Positions 1 to 9,700 of a stretch of DNA of 64,000 bases are shown here, piece by piece. Each line of letters starts with the position of its first letter. The first letter of the stretch is position 1. The notes beneath the pieces are model-generated. The model was given only the letters and a program-made list of their open reading frames with translations. It ran no database searches and had not been told where the DNA came from. This DNA is from Pseudomonas sp. 30_B (GTDB lineage Bacteria; Pseudomonadota; Gammaproteobacteria; Pseudomonadales; Pseudomonadaceae): assembly GCF_017491605.1 (NCBI RefSeq), contig NZ_JAFGYY010000008.1, positions 124,001 through 188,000 on the forward strand. The letters run 5' to 3'. Made by a program: the position numbers and the translations under genes.

Positions 1-1
1 C

Positions 2-1435
2 CTGATCGGCGTGCTCTGCCTGCTGCTCGCCTACGGCCTGCGCCGCCGCCTGTCCGCCGCCTGGGCACTGACCCTCGGCCTGCTGGTGGCGGGCGCGGCG
101 CTGTCGCTGCTCAAGGGCTTCGACTGGGAAGAAGCACTGATCCTGAGCTTCACCGCCGCGCTGCTGGTGGTCTTCCGCAGCGCCTTCTACCGCCGCAGCC
201 GCCTGATGGACCTGCCCTTCTCGCCGCTTTACCTGGGCGCGGCCGCCTGCGTCATTGCCGCGTCCATCTGGCTGCTGCTGTTCGCCTACCAGGACGTGCC
301 CTACGATCAGGAGCTCTGGTGGCAGTTCGCCCTGGACGCCGACGCGCCGCGCGGCCTGCGCGCCGCCCTGGGCAGTTGCCTGCTGCTGGCCGCCCTGGCG
401 CTGTACTGGCTGCTGCGCACCGAGCCGCCGGCCATTCTCGAGCCCAGCCGCGAAGAACTGGACATCGCCGCCGGCATCCTCGCCAACTCCTCGCAACCGG
501 ATGGCGGCCTGGCGCTGTCCGGCGACAAGGCACTGCTGTTCCACGCCGGCAACGACGCCTTCCTGATGTATGCCCGCCGTGGCCGCAGCCTGGTGGCGCT
601 GTTCGATCCGGTGGGCCCGGCGCAGTCCCGCGCCGAGCTGATCTGGCAATTCCGCGACCTTTGCGACCTGCACCATGCACGCCCGGTGTTCTACCAGGTA
701 CGGGCGGAGAACCTGCCGCTGTACATGGACATCGGCCTGACCGCCCTCAAGCTTGGCGAGGAGGCGCGGGTCGACCTGCGCCGCTTCGACCTGGAGAACA
801 AGGGCAAGGAAATGAAGGACCTGCGCTACACCTGGAACCGGGGTCAGCGCGACGGCCTGAGCCTGGAGTTCCACGAGGCGGGCCAGGCGCCGATGGAGGA
901 ACTGCGGGCGATCTCCGACGCCTGGCTGGGCGGCAAGAACGTCCGCGAGAAGGGCTTCTCCCTGGGCCGCTTCACTCCCGAATACCTGAATTACTTCCGC
1001 ATTGTGGTGATCCGCCACGAGGGCCGCGCCGTGGCCTTCGCCAACCTGCTGGAAACCGGCAGCAAGGACGTGGCGAGCATCGACCTGATGCGCATGGCGC
1101 CCGACGCGCCGAAGCTGACCATGGAATTCCTCATGCTCGGCCTGATCCTGCATTACAAGGAAAGCGGGCACACCCGCTTCAGCCTGGGCATGGTGCCGCT
1201 CGCCGGCCTGCAGCCGCGCCGTGGCGCGCCGCTGACCCAGCGCCTGGGCGCCCTGGTCTTCCGCCGGGGCGAGCAGTTCTACAATTTCCAGGGGCTGCGC
1301 CGCTTCAAGGACAAGTTCCAGCCCGACTGGGAGCCCCGTTACCTCGCCGTGCCCGCCGGACTGGATCCGCTGGTGGCCCTGGCCGATACCGCCGCCCTGA
1401 TTGCCGGCGGTCTGAGTGGATTGGTGAAACGCTGA
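2..1435 (+). CDS. mprF: MprF-type aminoacyl-phosphatidylglycerol synthase, C-terminal part (5' end outside window)
   Basis: The reading frame is open to the left edge, so only about 477 C-terminal residues of a protein usually near 850-880 residues are present. The first 140 residues hold several hydrophobic segments, the end of the membrane flippase domain. The rest is a soluble DUF2156/GNAT-like catalytic domain that transfers an aminoacyl group from aminoacyl-tRNA to phosphatidylglycerol. In P. aeruginosa the homologue PA0920 makes alanyl-phosphatidylglycerol, which lowers membrane charge and sensitivity to cationic compounds. The gene immediately downstream, 1 nt away, encodes the matching lipid hydrolase, which supports this identity. 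Alanine rather than lysine specificity is inferred from that lineage. Confidence 0.9.
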   Translation: MIGVLCLLLAYGLRRRLSAAWALTLGLLVAGAALSLLKGFDWEEALILSFTAALLVVFRSAFYRRSRLMDLPFSPLYLGAAACVIAASIWLLLFAYQDVPYDQELWWQFALDADAPRGLRAALGSCLLLAALALYWLLRTEPPAILEPSREELDIAAGILANSSQPDGGLALSGDKALLFHAGNDAFLMYARRGRSLVALFDPVGPAQSRAELIWQFRDLCDLHHARPVFYQVRAENLPLYMDIGLTALKLGEEARVDLRRFDLENKGKEMKDLRYTWNRGQRDGLSLEFHEAGQAPMEELRAISDAWLGGKNVREKGFSLGRFTPEYLNYFRIVVIRHEGRAVAFANLLETGSKDVASIDLMRMAPDAPKLTMEFLMLGLILHYKESGHTRFSLGMVPLAGLQPRRGAPLTQRLGALVFRRGEQFYNFQGLRRFKDKFQPDWEPRYLAVPAGLDPLVALADTAALIAGGLSGLVKR

Positions 1436-1436
1436 A

Positions 1437-2711
1437 ATGTTGAAACGTCGCTGGCGGCACCTGCTCGCCCTGCTCCTCCTGGTCATCATCGCCGCAGGCC
1501 TGCTGCTGTGGAGCCGCCCCGCCGCCCAGGCCGTCCTGGAACACCGCCAGTTGGCCGACGGCAGCGCCGTCGGCCTGGCCATCCCCGCCAAGCAACCCAC
1601 CGCGCGCGTCCTGCTGGCGGTGCAGCCGGACCAGAAACTGGACGACGGCCAGCTGCTGGCCCTGGCCCACGACACGGGCGCCCGCGTGGTGCAGTTCGTC
1701 TTCCCGGACAAGGATTGCGCCGCCCAACAGGCACGCATCAAGGCTGCCAGCGAGCTGCTGGAGGGCCAGCCAACCCTGGTCGCCGGCATCGGAGAAGGCG
1801 GCGCCTATGCCTGGCGCTGGCTCGCCGGGCAGAGTGACGACAAGGCCCACGCCCTGTCGGTCGGCTTCTCCCTGGACAAGCCCGACTGCGCCGCCACGCC
1901 GTTGCCGCAGAGCGCCGCCCACGGTCACTGGCTGGCCGCCTGGAACGACAACCCGGATGATCCCAGCGCACGCTTCGCCCGTGGCCTGAAGAATGCCGAG
2001 ACAGTGATCAGCGACTACGACACGCCGCTGCCCAAGGTCCTTGCCGACCAGCTGCACCACCTGCTGCAAGGCGGCAACGACAACGTGCCGGTGGTGGAAG
2101 TCCCCGCCGCCAAGCCGTCGGAAACCGTCACCCTGTTCTACTCCGGCGACGGTGGCTGGCGCGACCTGGACCGCGACGTCGCCGCGCAGATGGCCGAGCT
2201 GGGCTACCCGGTGGTGGGTGTCGATGCCCTGCGCTATTTCTGGGAGCACAAGAGCCCCGAGCAGAGCGCCGCCGACCTCGCCGTGCTGATGCAGCACTAC
2301 CGCCAGAAATGGGGCGCCAAGCACTTCGTGCTGGCCGGCTACTCCTTCGGCGCCGACGTGCTGCCGGCGATCTACAACCGCCTGCCGGCCGACGCCAAGA
2401 AGGATGTCAGCGCCGTGATCCTGCTGGCCTTCGCCCGCAGCGGCAGCTTCGAGATCGAAGTGCAGGGCTGGCTGGGCAAGGCCGGCCAGGAAGCCGCCAC
2501 CGGCCCGGAAATGGCCCGCCTGCCAGGACCCAAGGTGCTGTGCGTGTACGGTATCGAGGAGAAGGACGAGAGCGGCTGCACCCAGCCGCAGTCGGTCGGG
2601 GAAAACCTCCAGCTCCCCGGCGGCCACCATTTCGACGAGAACTATCCGGCGCTCGCCAAGCGCCTGGTCGACGCCATCCGCACCCGCCAGGCGGCCGACA
2701 ACGAAGGCTGA
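1437..2711 (+). CDS. VirJ/AcvB-like serine hydrolase, probable alanyl-phosphatidylglycerol hydrolase
   Basis: The 424-residue protein starts with a membrane anchor or signal (residues 7-24 hydrophobic after Lys/Arg) and is expected in the periplasm. The C-terminal half is an alpha/beta hydrolase of the VirJ family: YSGDGGWRDLD at 235-245, a nucleophile-elbow motif GYSFGAD with Ser303, and a late His in GGHHFDENY. The P. aeruginosa homologue PA0919 hydrolyses alanyl-phosphatidylglycerol made by the upstream synthase. The start lies 1 nt after the mprF stop, so the two are surely cotranscribed and form a make-and-remove pair for the same lipid. Confidence 0.88.
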   Translation: MLKRRWRHLLALLLLVIIAAGLLLWSRPAAQAVLEHRQLADGSAVGLAIPAKQPTARVLLAVQPDQKLDDGQLLALAHDTGARVVQFVFPDKDCAAQQARIKAASELLEGQPTLVAGIGEGGAYAWRWLAGQSDDKAHALSVGFSLDKPDCAATPLPQSAAHGHWLAAWNDNPDDPSARFARGLKNAETVISDYDTPLPKVLADQLHHLLQGGNDNVPVVEVPAAKPSETVTLFYSGDGGWRDLDRDVAAQMAELGYPVVGVDALRYFWEHKSPEQSAADLAVLMQHYRQKWGAKHFVLAGYSFGADVLPAIYNRLPADAKKDVSAVILLAFARSGSFEIEVQGWLGKAGQEAATGPEMARLPGPKVLCVYGIEEKDESGCTQPQSVGENLQLPGGHHFDENYPALAKRLVDAIRTRQAADNEG

Positions 2712-2718
2712 TCCTCGT

Positions 2719-2746
2719 CAAAGGGCCGCGCAAAGCGGCCCTTTCT
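2719..2746 (+). terminator. Rho-independent terminator of mprF operon
   Basis: A 10-bp GC-rich stem (AAGGGCCGC pairing with GCGGCCCTT) with a short loop is followed by a T-rich stretch, 8 nt after the hydrolase stop codon. Confidence 0.85.
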
Positions 2747-2845
2747 CCCTGCAGCGGGGCTGCTTCAGACTGGCTTAAGGCTCTAGACTGACACTGTCAG
2801 CCCCGTTGCCAGAGCGGGGTCCGCGAAGCCACACAAGGAAACGTC

Positions 2846-3409
2846 ATGAGCCTGACAAAGAAACCCTCCCGCTACGGAAGCCTTTCCATCGCCATGCACT
2901 GGATCATGCTGCTGCTGATCGCGGCGGTGTACGCCAGCATGGAACTGCGCGGGAACTTCCCCAAGGGCAGCGAAGCCCGCGAGTTCCTCAAGCACTGGCA
3001 CTTCGTGCTCGGCCTGAGCGTCTTCGTGCTGGTCTGGCTGCGCCTGATCGCCCGCTTCATCTACCCGACCCCGCCGATCTACCCGGCGCCGCCGAGTTGG
3101 CAGATGAAGTTGGCCAAGCTGATGCACGTAGCGCTCTACGGCCTGATGATCGGCCTCCCCCTGGCCGGCTGGGTGATCCTCAGCGCCGCCGACAAGCCGA
3201 TCCCCTTCTGGGGCATGGAACTGCCCCATCTGGTGGACAAGAACCCGGATCTGGCCAAGCAGGTCAAGGAATGGCATGAGACCATCGCCGTGCTGGGCTA
3301 CTGGATGATCGGCCTGCACGCCCTGGCGGCGCTGTTCCACCACTACATCAGCCGCGACAACACCCTGGTGCGCATGCTGCCGGGCAAGGGCGAGGCACGA
3401 CCGGAGTGA
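2846..3409 (+). CDS. Cytochrome b561 family protein
   Basis: This 187-residue membrane protein has four hydrophobic segments (about 15-33, 51-70, 90-110 and 148-165) and His residues placed as heme ligands (MHWIM near 18, HWHF near 52, MHVALYG near 92, GLHALAALFHH near 155). This is the layout of CybB-type diheme cytochrome b561, which passes electrons between quinol and a periplasmic or outer partner. The ATG has a purine-rich AAGGAAA upstream. A terminator separates it from the mprF pair, so it is likely its own unit. From memory the homologue in P. aeruginosa (PA0918) has the same neighbours. The physiological electron donor cannot be read from sequence. Confidence 0.88.
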   Translation: MSLTKKPSRYGSLSIAMHWIMLLLIAAVYASMELRGNFPKGSEAREFLKHWHFVLGLSVFVLVWLRLIARFIYPTPPIYPAPPSWQMKLAKLMHVALYGLMIGLPLAGWVILSAADKPIPFWGMELPHLVDKNPDLAKQVKEWHETIAVLGYWMIGLHALAALFHHYISRDNTLVRMLPGKGEARPE

Positions 3410-3433
3410 ATCCGTTCGCGGCTGTACGCCGCC

Positions 3434-3591
3434 GCAGGAACGGGCCATGCCAGCGAATCGCGCCCATGGGGCGCTCCGCAGCCTGAGTCTGGCGTGCTCT
3501 CGTAGGAGCGGATCTTATCCGCGATCCGGCCGATAGGCCGGCATCAGAGGGCACCGCTATCGCGGTGATCGCGGAGAAGCTCCGCTCCTAC
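3434..3591. repeat. Degenerate REP elements, inverted pair
   Basis: Two REP arms face each other: 3501-3525 begins GTAGGAGCGGA after one base, and 3568-3591 ends with the reverse complement TCCGCTCCTAC. A more diverged copy (GCAGGAACGGGCC...) lies at 3434-3481. The arms fold as imperfect hairpins, and the core differs from the 12 kb and 14 kb copies. Confidence 0.75.
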
Positions 3592-3604
3592 AAAAGCCCC
3601 AAAG

Positions 3605-3632
3605 AAAAAGCGCGCCGTCGGCGCGCTTTTTT
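3605..3632. terminator. Bidirectional terminator between cytochrome b561 and kup
   Basis: An AAAAAGCGCGCC stem pairs with GGCGCGCTTTTTT across a GTC loop. A-run and T-run on both sides let it serve both convergent genes. Confidence 0.88.
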
Positions 3633-3646
3633 CATACAGCGGAAAC

Positions 3647-5551
3647 TCAGATCTCCACCTGCGTCCCCAGCTCAATCACCCGGTTCAGCGGCAGGTTGAA
3701 GTAACGCAGGTTGCCGTTGGCGTTCTTCAGCAGGAAGGCGAACAGCCCCTCGCGCCAGCGCGCCATGCCGATCAGCTTGGACGGGATCACCGTCTCGCGG
3801 CTGAGGAAGTAGGTGGTGCGCATCGGGCTGAAGTCCAGTTCGTTGAGGTGACAGAGCTTGAGCGCCAGCGGAATGTCCGGGTCTTCCATGAAGCCGAAGT
3901 GCAACACCACGCGGAAGAAGCCCTCACCGTAGGCATCCACCTCGAAACGGCGATCCGGGCTGACCCGCGGACTGTCTTCGTTGACCACGGTGAGCAGCAC
4001 CACCTGCTCGTGCAGGACCTGGTTGTGCAGCAGATTGTGCAACAGCGCATGGGGCACGGCGTCGGAGCGCGCGGTGAGGAACACGGCGGTGCCCTGCACG
4101 CGGTGCGGCGGCTGCGAGCGGATACTGGAGATGAACAGCGGCAGCGGCAGCGAACCTTCGTCGAGGCGATCCACCAGCAGTTGGCGGCCGCGCTTCCAGG
4201 TGGTCATCAGGATGAACAGGCCGATACCGGCAACCACCGGGAAGGCGCCGCCCTGGACGACCTTGGGCAGGTTGGCGGCGAAGAACAGGCTGTCCACCAG
4301 CAGCATCATCAGGAAGAACGGAATGGCCAGCCACAGCGGCCATTTCCACAGCAGCCAGATCACCACGCCCATCAGCAGGGTGGTCATCAGCATGGTGCCA
4401 GTCACCGCAACGCCGTAGGCCGAGGCCAGGGCGGCGGAGGATTCGAAACCGAGTACCAGCAGCACCACGCCCACCATCAGCGCCCAGTTCACCATGCCGA
4501 TATAGATCTGGCCCTGTTCGTGGCTGGAGGTGTGCTGGATCACCATGCGCGGTACGAAGCCGAGCTGAATGGCCTGGCGGGTCAGGGAGAAGGCGCCGGA
4601 AATCACCGCCTGGGACGCGATCACGGTCGCTGCGGTAGACAGCGCCACCATAGGTACCAAAGCCCAGCTCGGTGCGGTCAGGTAGAAGGGGTTACGCGCG
4701 GCATCGGCGTTGACCAGGATGGTCGCGCCCTGGCCGAAGTAGTTGAGCACCAATGCAGGCAGCACCAGGGCGAACCAGGCGCGGGCAATCGGCTTGCGAC
4801 CGAAGTGGCCCATGTCCGCGTACAGCGCCTCGGCACCGGTCAGCGCCAGCACGGTAGCGCCGAGGATGGCCACGCCGATCCCCGGGTGGGAGATGAAGAA
4901 GTTCAGCGCCCAGGCCGGGTTCATCGCCTTCAGCACTTCCGGCTGTTGCGACACGCCGTAGGCGCCCAGCGCCGCCAGGGCCACGAACCAGGCCACCATG
5001 ATCGGACCGAAGAGGATGCCGATGCGCGCGGTGCCATGCTTCTGGATGAGGAACAGGCCGACCAGCACGATCAGCGACAGCGGCACCACCCAGTGCTCCA
5101 GGCCGGTGAATGCAATCTCCAGGCCCTCGATGGCCGAGAGCACCGAGATCGCTGGGGTGATCATGCTGTCGCCGTAGAACAACGCCGCGCCAATCAGGCC
5201 GGCGATCACCACGAACGCCTGCAACCGATGCCGGCCAGTGGCGGCGCGGCGGGCCAGGGCCGACAGCGCCATCACCCCGCCCTCGCCCTGGTTATCGGCG
5301 CGCAGTACGAAGATCACGTACTTGATCGACACCACCCAGATCAGCGACCAGAAGATCAGCGAGAGTACGCCGAGCACGCCGTCATGGTTGGGCTGTACGC
5401 CATAACCGCCGACGAAGACTTCCTTGAGGGTATACAGCGGGCTGGTGCCGATATCGCCGTAGCAGACGCCCACGGCGCCGACCATCAGGCCGATCGCGGA
5501 GCTGGAATGGGGCTGTTCATGCTCAACGGTGCCGGCGCTTGCATCGGACAT
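3647..5551 (-). CDS. kup: Kup low-affinity potassium uptake permease
   Basis: The 634-residue protein is a KUP/HAK/KT potassium:proton symporter. The N-terminal region carries the family motif [17 protein letters not shown] (about residues 28-44), followed by about twelve membrane segments to residue 450 and a cytoplasmic C-terminal domain. Length equals the usual bacterial Kup. The frame is open far upstream on this strand, but the family motif and the divergent rimO promoter place the start at the ATG at 5551 (MSDASAG). It is divergent from rimO and converges on the cytochrome gene. Confidence 0.95.
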   Translation of the reverse strand: MSDASAGTVEHEQPHSSSAIGLMVGAVGVCYGDIGTSPLYTLKEVFVGGYGVQPNHDGVLGVLSLIFWSLIWVVSIKYVIFVLRADNQGEGGVMALSALARRAATGRHRLQAFVVIAGLIGAALFYGDSMITPAISVLSAIEGLEIAFTGLEHWVVPLSLIVLVGLFLIQKHGTARIGILFGPIMVAWFVALAALGAYGVSQQPEVLKAMNPAWALNFFISHPGIGVAILGATVLALTGAEALYADMGHFGRKPIARAWFALVLPALVLNYFGQGATILVNADAARNPFYLTAPSWALVPMVALSTAATVIASQAVISGAFSLTRQAIQLGFVPRMVIQHTSSHEQGQIYIGMVNWALMVGVVLLVLGFESSAALASAYGVAVTGTMLMTTLLMGVVIWLLWKWPLWLAIPFFLMMLLVDSLFFAANLPKVVQGGAFPVVAGIGLFILMTTWKRGRQLLVDRLDEGSLPLPLFISSIRSQPPHRVQGTAVFLTARSDAVPHALLHNLLHNQVLHEQVVLLTVVNEDSPRVSPDRRFEVDAYGEGFFRVVLHFGFMEDPDIPLALKLCHLNELDFSPMRTTYFLSRETVIPSKLIGMARWREGLFAFLLKNANGNLRYFNLPLNRVIELGTQVEI

Positions 5552-5711
5552 GTAACAAGATTCCTCAGAAAAATTCGGCGCATCCTGCTCCGACCCTTTC
5601 GTCGATGCAAGAGCCGGTCGCATTCGATTTGAAAGACTATAGAGCCTGTTGCCCACAATTACCGGCTGGCACGCGCTTGCGGGCATCTGCGACAGCTTGT
5701 CCCAGGGAGAC

Positions 5712-5740
5712 TGGTCAAGCGCGCGGGCTGCCGCTAGAAT
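5712..5740 (+). promoter_or_regulatory. Candidate sigma-70 promoter for rimO
   Basis: TGGTCA at 5712-5717 and TAGAAT at 5735-5740 are 17 bp apart, with a predicted start near 5747, about 48 nt before the rimO ATG. Confidence 0.5.
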
Positions 5741-5794
5741 TGCGCACTTTTTGATCAGAGGCGCCACCAGCGCGCCCTTCGAGGTTAGCCGCAC

Positions 5795-7117
5795 ATGTCC
5801 ACCGCCACCCCCAAAGTAGGTTTCGTCTCGCTCGGATGCCCGAAAGCGACTGTCGACTCCGAACGCATCCTCACCCAGCTGCGCATGGAGGGGTACGAAA
5901 TCGTCCCCACCTACCAGGACGCAGACGTGGTGGTGGTGAACACCTGCGGTTTCATCGACAGTGCCAAGGCCGAGTCCCTGGACGCCATTGGCGAAGCCAT
6001 CGCCGAGAACGGCAAGGTGATCGTCACCGGCTGCATGGGCGTGGCCGAAGACAGCATCCGTGACGTGCACCCCAGCGTGCTGGCCGTGACCGGCCCGCAG
6101 CAGTACGAGCAGGTGGTCAACGCCGTCCACGAGGTGATCCCGCCCAAGGCCGAGCACAACCCGCTGATCGACCTGGTGCCGCCGCAGGGCATCAAGCTGA
6201 CCCCGCGTCACTACGCCTATCTGAAGATTTCCGAAGGCTGCAACCACAGCTGCAGCTTCTGCATCATTCCGTCCATGCGCGGCAAGCTGGTCAGCCGCCC
6301 GGTCGGTGACGTGCTCAGCGAGGCCCAGCGCCTGGTCAAGGCTGGCGTGAAAGAGCTGCTGGTCATCTCCCAGGACACCAGCGCCTACGGCGTGGACCTG
6401 AAGTACAAGATGGACTTCTGGGACGGCCAGCCGGTGAAGACCCGCATGCTGGAGCTGTGCCAGGCGCTCTCCTCCATGGGCGTGTGGGTGCGACTGCACT
6501 ACGTCTACCCGTACCCCAACGTCGACGACGTGATCCCGCTGATGGCCGAGGGCAAGCTGCTGCCCTACCTGGACATCCCCTTCCAGCACGCTAGCCCGAA
6601 AGTGCTCAAGTCCATGAAGCGCCCCGCCTTCGAGGACAAGACCCTGGCGCGCATCAAGAAGTGGCGCGAGATCTGCCCCGAGCTGACCATCCGCTCCACC
6701 TTCATCGTTGGCTTCCCCGGCGAGACCGAGGAAGACTTCCAGTACCTGCTGGACTGGCTGACCGAAGCCCAGCTCGACCGCGTCGGCTGCTTCCAGTACT
6801 CCCCGGTGGAAGGCGCCCCGGCCAACGACCTGGGTCTGGAAATCGTGCCCGACGACGTCAAGCAGGACCGTTGGGAGCGCTTCATGGCGCACCAGCAGGC
6901 GATCTCCGCCGCCCGCCTGCAACTGAAGATCGGCAAGGAAATCGACGTGCTGATCGACGAAGTGGACGATGAAGGCGCGGTCGGCCGTTCCTTCGCCGAC
7001 GCCCCGGAAATCGACGGCGCGGTGTACATCGATACCTTCGACGTGAAGCCGGGCGACAAGGTGCGCGTGCGCATCACCGACGCCGACGAGTACGACCTCT
7101 GGGCCGAACTGGTCTGA
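5795..7117 (+). CDS. rimO: Ribosomal protein uS12 methylthiotransferase RimO
   Basis: This 440-residue radical-SAM enzyme adds a methylthio group to the conserved aspartate of ribosomal protein S12. The N-terminal MTTase domain supplies auxiliary-cluster cysteines C15, C51 and C80. The radical-SAM triad is C149-x3-C153-x2-C156 (GCNHSCSFC), and a TRAM domain occupies roughly residues 375-440. Length matches the family. It has its own promoter-like sequence upstream and a strong terminator downstream, so it is probably monocistronic. Confidence 0.97.
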   Translation: MSTATPKVGFVSLGCPKATVDSERILTQLRMEGYEIVPTYQDADVVVVNTCGFIDSAKAESLDAIGEAIAENGKVIVTGCMGVAEDSIRDVHPSVLAVTGPQQYEQVVNAVHEVIPPKAEHNPLIDLVPPQGIKLTPRHYAYLKISEGCNHSCSFCIIPSMRGKLVSRPVGDVLSEAQRLVKAGVKELLVISQDTSAYGVDLKYKMDFWDGQPVKTRMLELCQALSSMGVWVRLHYVYPYPNVDDVIPLMAEGKLLPYLDIPFQHASPKVLKSMKRPAFEDKTLARIKKWREICPELTIRSTFIVGFPGETEEDFQYLLDWLTEAQLDRVGCFQYSPVEGAPANDLGLEIVPDDVKQDRWERFMAHQQAISAARLQLKIGKEIDVLIDEVDDEGAVGRSFADAPEIDGAVYIDTFDVKPGDKVRVRITDADEYDLWAELV

Positions 7118-7122
7118 TCCGC

Positions 7123-7152
7123 AAGAGCCCCGCTGATGCGGGGCTCTTCATT
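7123..7152 (+). terminator. Terminator after rimO
   Basis: A perfect 11-bp stem (AAGAGCCCCGC/GCGGGGCTCTT) with a TGAT loop begins 5 nt after the rimO stop and is followed by TCATTT. Confidence 0.85.
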
Positions 7153-7166
7153 TGGATGGAAAGAAC

Positions 7167-7628
7167 ATGACCAACAACGACGTACTGCGCAGCCTGCGCT
7201 ACCTGCTGGACATCCGCGACACGCAGGTTGCCGAGATCACCGCGCTGGCCGGCTTCAACCTCAGCACCGAGGATGTCGGCGCCTTCCTCGCACGCGACGA
7301 CGAGCCGGACTTCAAACCGTGCAGCGACCGCGTGCTGGCGCACTTCCTCGACGGCCTGATCGTGCATCGCCGCGGCCGCGACGAATCGCGCCCGCTGCCG
7401 CCGGTGGAACTGCCGCTGACCAACAACATCACCCTCAAAAAGCTGCGCGTGGCCTTCGAGCTGCGTGACGACGACATCCTCGCGATCCTCGACAGCGTGG
7501 GTTTCATCGTCACCAAGACCGAACTGGGCGCGCTGTTCCGCAAGCCCGGCCATAACAACTACCGGCCCTGCGGCGACCAGCTGCTGCGCAACTTCCTCAA
7601 GGGCCTGACCCAGCGCCAGCAGCGCTGA
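7167..7628 (+). CDS. DUF1456 (YehS-like) family protein
   Basis: The 153-residue cytosolic protein consists of two tandem DUF1456 repeats. Each has a LRSLRYLLDIRD- or LKKLRVAFELRDDD-type start followed by an acidic turn and a phenylalanine-leucine-rich end (FKPCSDRVLAHFLDGL; YRPCGDQLLRNFLKGL). The function of the family is not established. The ATG at 7167 is preferred over an in-frame TTG at 7152 because GGATGGAAAG precedes it as ribosome-binding site. The next gene starts 7 nt downstream and is probably cotranscribed. Confidence 0.88.
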   Translation: MTNNDVLRSLRYLLDIRDTQVAEITALAGFNLSTEDVGAFLARDDEPDFKPCSDRVLAHFLDGLIVHRRGRDESRPLPPVELPLTNNITLKKLRVAFELRDDDILAILDSVGFIVTKTELGALFRKPGHNNYRPCGDQLLRNFLKGLTQRQQR

Positions 7629-7635
7629 GGCGACC

Positions 7636-8004
7636 ATGCTCGCCCGTCTTGCCGCCGACGCCGTGGTCCTGCTGCACCTGGGGTTCATCCTCTTCGTGCT
7701 GCTCGGCGGCCTGCTGGTGCTGCGCTGGCCGCGCCTGGCCTGGCTGCACCTGCCGGCGGCGGCCTGGGGCATGGCGGTGGAGTTCCTCCACCTCTACTGC
7801 CCGCTGACGCCGCTGGAAAACCACTTCCGCCAGGCGGCGGGCGAACTGGGCTACGACGGCGGCTTCATCGAGCACTATCTGCTCCCGCTGATCTACCCCG
7901 CCGGGCTGACCGAGGCGATCCAGATCGGCCTCGGTCTGGTGGTGCTGGCGATCAATCTCCCGCCTTATCTGCTGCTGGCCCTGCGGCTACTGCACCCGCG
8001 CTGA
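7636..8004 (+). CDS. DUF2784 family membrane protein
   Basis: The 122-residue protein has about four hydrophobic helices and the DUF2784 signature: VVLLHLGFILFVLLGG at the N-terminus, an LHLPAAAWG segment, and the conserved FLHLYCPLTPLEN motif in the middle. No biochemical role is known for the family. It follows the DUF1456 gene by 7 nt. Its last 53 nt overlap, tail to tail, the coding sequence of the glycosyltransferase on the other strand. Confidence 0.87.
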   Translation: MLARLAADAVVLLHLGFILFVLLGGLLVLRWPRLAWLHLPAAAWGMAVEFLHLYCPLTPLENHFRQAAGELGYDGGFIEHYLLPLIYPAGLTEAIQIGLGLVVLAINLPPYLLLALRLLHPR

Positions 8005-9526
8005 TCCCCGCGGGGAGATAGGCCAGGCTGACCTCCCCGCTCTTGTGTGCCAGCCGCTGCCCGTTGTTCGGCCCCGACTCGATCACCCCATGGTCCGCGG
8101 CCAGCCAGCCCAATGGGCGCTGCCCCGGATGCGATGCCTGGGTGATGATCACGGTCCTCGCAGGGTCCCAGTCTTCGCCGGTGTGCTCACGCAACCAGGC
8201 GAAGAGCGTGGCGCTGTCGCCCTGTGGGTATCCCGAGCGCTCGAAATGGAATGGATGCGATTGAGGCGAGCCGCGCCTCTCCAGGTACATCGGCAGCCGC
8301 GCGTCATATTCGCCCAGGATCAGCACCCGCCACTGCGACCAGGGCGCCGTCCGTTCTGCCTGGCTGCGCACGTCGCTGGCGAATCCCGGAACCCCACCGC
8401 CGCCATTGCTCCATGGGTAGGCCACGCCCAGCACCAGCAGCATCACTACCGCGCCCGCACCGAGCGCACGCGGCCAGATCCGCCCCAGCCCGGCGAGACC
8501 GCGCCGATGACGGGACTCCACCACCCACCAGGCCGCCAGCAGCTGGGCGAACGGCACCAGCGGCAGCACGTAGTAGCTCCGTCGGCTGCCACTGGCGGTG
8601 AAGAACACGAACAGCAGTACCAGGGACCAGACCAGCCAGCGCGCGTTGGGCTCCAGCTGCTTCCAGTGACGCGCCGCGTACCACAACCCGATGATCCACA
8701 GTGGCGCCCAGGGCAAGGTGTAGACCGGCAGATAAATCAGGTAGGTGTAGATCGGCCCCTCGTGGTCGAAGGGCTGGAAGAAGCGCACCACGTTCTCGCG
8801 GAACACCAGGGCCAGTCCGCTCTCGCCATAGGTGGGCTGGCCGTACAGGTGCGACAGCACGAAGGGAATCGCGTACACGCTCCCGGCGACCACGAGCGCC
8901 GCCACCAGCCGCAGGTTGACATGCATCCGCCAGCGACCGGCGCTGAACAGGTGCGGCAACAGCATGAGGACCGGCAGGACGAATCCGATCAGGCCCTTGC
9001 ACAGCGAGCTCAGCGTGAGGATCAGGCAGAATCCCAGGTAGCGCGTGAAGCGCGTATCCTCCGGCCCGCGCCAGTACCAGGCCAGTGCCGCCAGCACGCC
9101 GAACACGGTCAGCATGTCCGCAGTCGCCACCCGCGCCCAGAACAGGAAATAGAAGGTGGTCGCCATCAGCCAGCCGGCCAGCAGGCCGGTGCCCTTGCGC
9201 AGCAGATGCTCGCCCAGCCACCAGACCAGCCAGACGCTGCCGAGCCCCGCGAGCACACTGCTGGCGCGCAGACTCCAGTGATTGAGACCGAACAGGCTGG
9301 CCGGCGCCGCGATCAGCCAGTAGGACAGCAGAGGCTTGTCGTAGTACGGCGCACCGCTCAGGTAGGGGTCAAGATAGTCCCGCGACTGCAGCATCTGCAG
9401 CACGATGTCCGCCCAGCGTACCTCCGCCCCCCAGACTTCGCGCCCGCCCAGGCCGAACACCAGCAACAACGTCGAAACGCCCATGAGCAACGCCAACGCC
9501 GTGCGCTCTCTGCTCCACCCCTGCAT
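7952..9526 (-). CDS. ArnT/PMT-like membrane glycosyltransferase (GT83/GT39 type)
   Basis: The 524-residue integral membrane protein has about ten to twelve hydrophobic segments. A first-loop acidic motif lies at GREVWGAEVRWAD (about 28-40), the place where ArnT/PMT-type GT-C enzymes carry their catalytic acidic residue, followed by PYYDKPLLSYW (about 61-71), typical of ArnT-like proteins. Such enzymes move a sugar from a polyprenyl-phosphate carrier to lipid A, protein or another acceptor on the periplasmic side. The donor and acceptor cannot be read here, and no arn genes are adjacent. GTG at 9529 is an alternative start. The last 17 or so residues come from the overlap with the opposing gene. 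Confidence 0.78.
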   Translation of the reverse strand: MQGWSRERTALALLMGVSTLLLVFGLGGREVWGAEVRWADIVLQMLQSRDYLDPYLSGAPYYDKPLLSYWLIAAPASLFGLNHWSLRASSVLAGLGSVWLVWWLGEHLLRKGTGLLAGWLMATTFYFLFWARVATADMLTVFGVLAALAWYWRGPEDTRFTRYLGFCLILTLSSLCKGLIGFVLPVLMLLPHLFSAGRWRMHVNLRLVAALVVAGSVYAIPFVLSHLYGQPTYGESGLALVFRENVVRFFQPFDHEGPIYTYLIYLPVYTLPWAPLWIIGLWYAARHWKQLEPNARWLVWSLVLLFVFFTASGSRRSYYVLPLVPFAQLLAAWWVVESRHRRGLAGLGRIWPRALGAGAVVMLLVLGVAYPWSNGGGGVPGFASDVRSQAERTAPWSQWRVLILGEYDARLPMYLERRGSPQSHPFHFERSGYPQGDSATLFAWLREHTGEDWDPARTVIITQASHPGQRPLGWLAADHGVIESGPNNGQRLAHKSGEVSLAYLPAGISAGAVAAGPAADKAGD

Positions 9527-9700
9527 CACCCGGCCCCCCAGCCACTCGAAGATCCGTGGAGACTAGGGCAGCAGAGGTTATGCGCCGGTTAAGAAAGCGC
9601 AGTACGGATGTGATGCGTCGCCATTTGCGTTCTCGATAGTGCTCGGAGGTCCTCGGCAATCCCGCTACGGTGAGGCGAATTTCGCAGCCAGGAGAGGCTC

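Noticed and set aside
3848-5632. A 594-codon open frame opposite kup
   Set aside because: No hydrophobic or domain pattern; repetitive His/Gln/Gly composition from antisense of a membrane-protein gene.
7952-9526. ArnT polymyxin-resistance gene proper
   Set aside because: No arnBCADEF genes are adjacent. Only the general ArnT/PMT fold and motifs are visible, so the specific substrate is not assigned.
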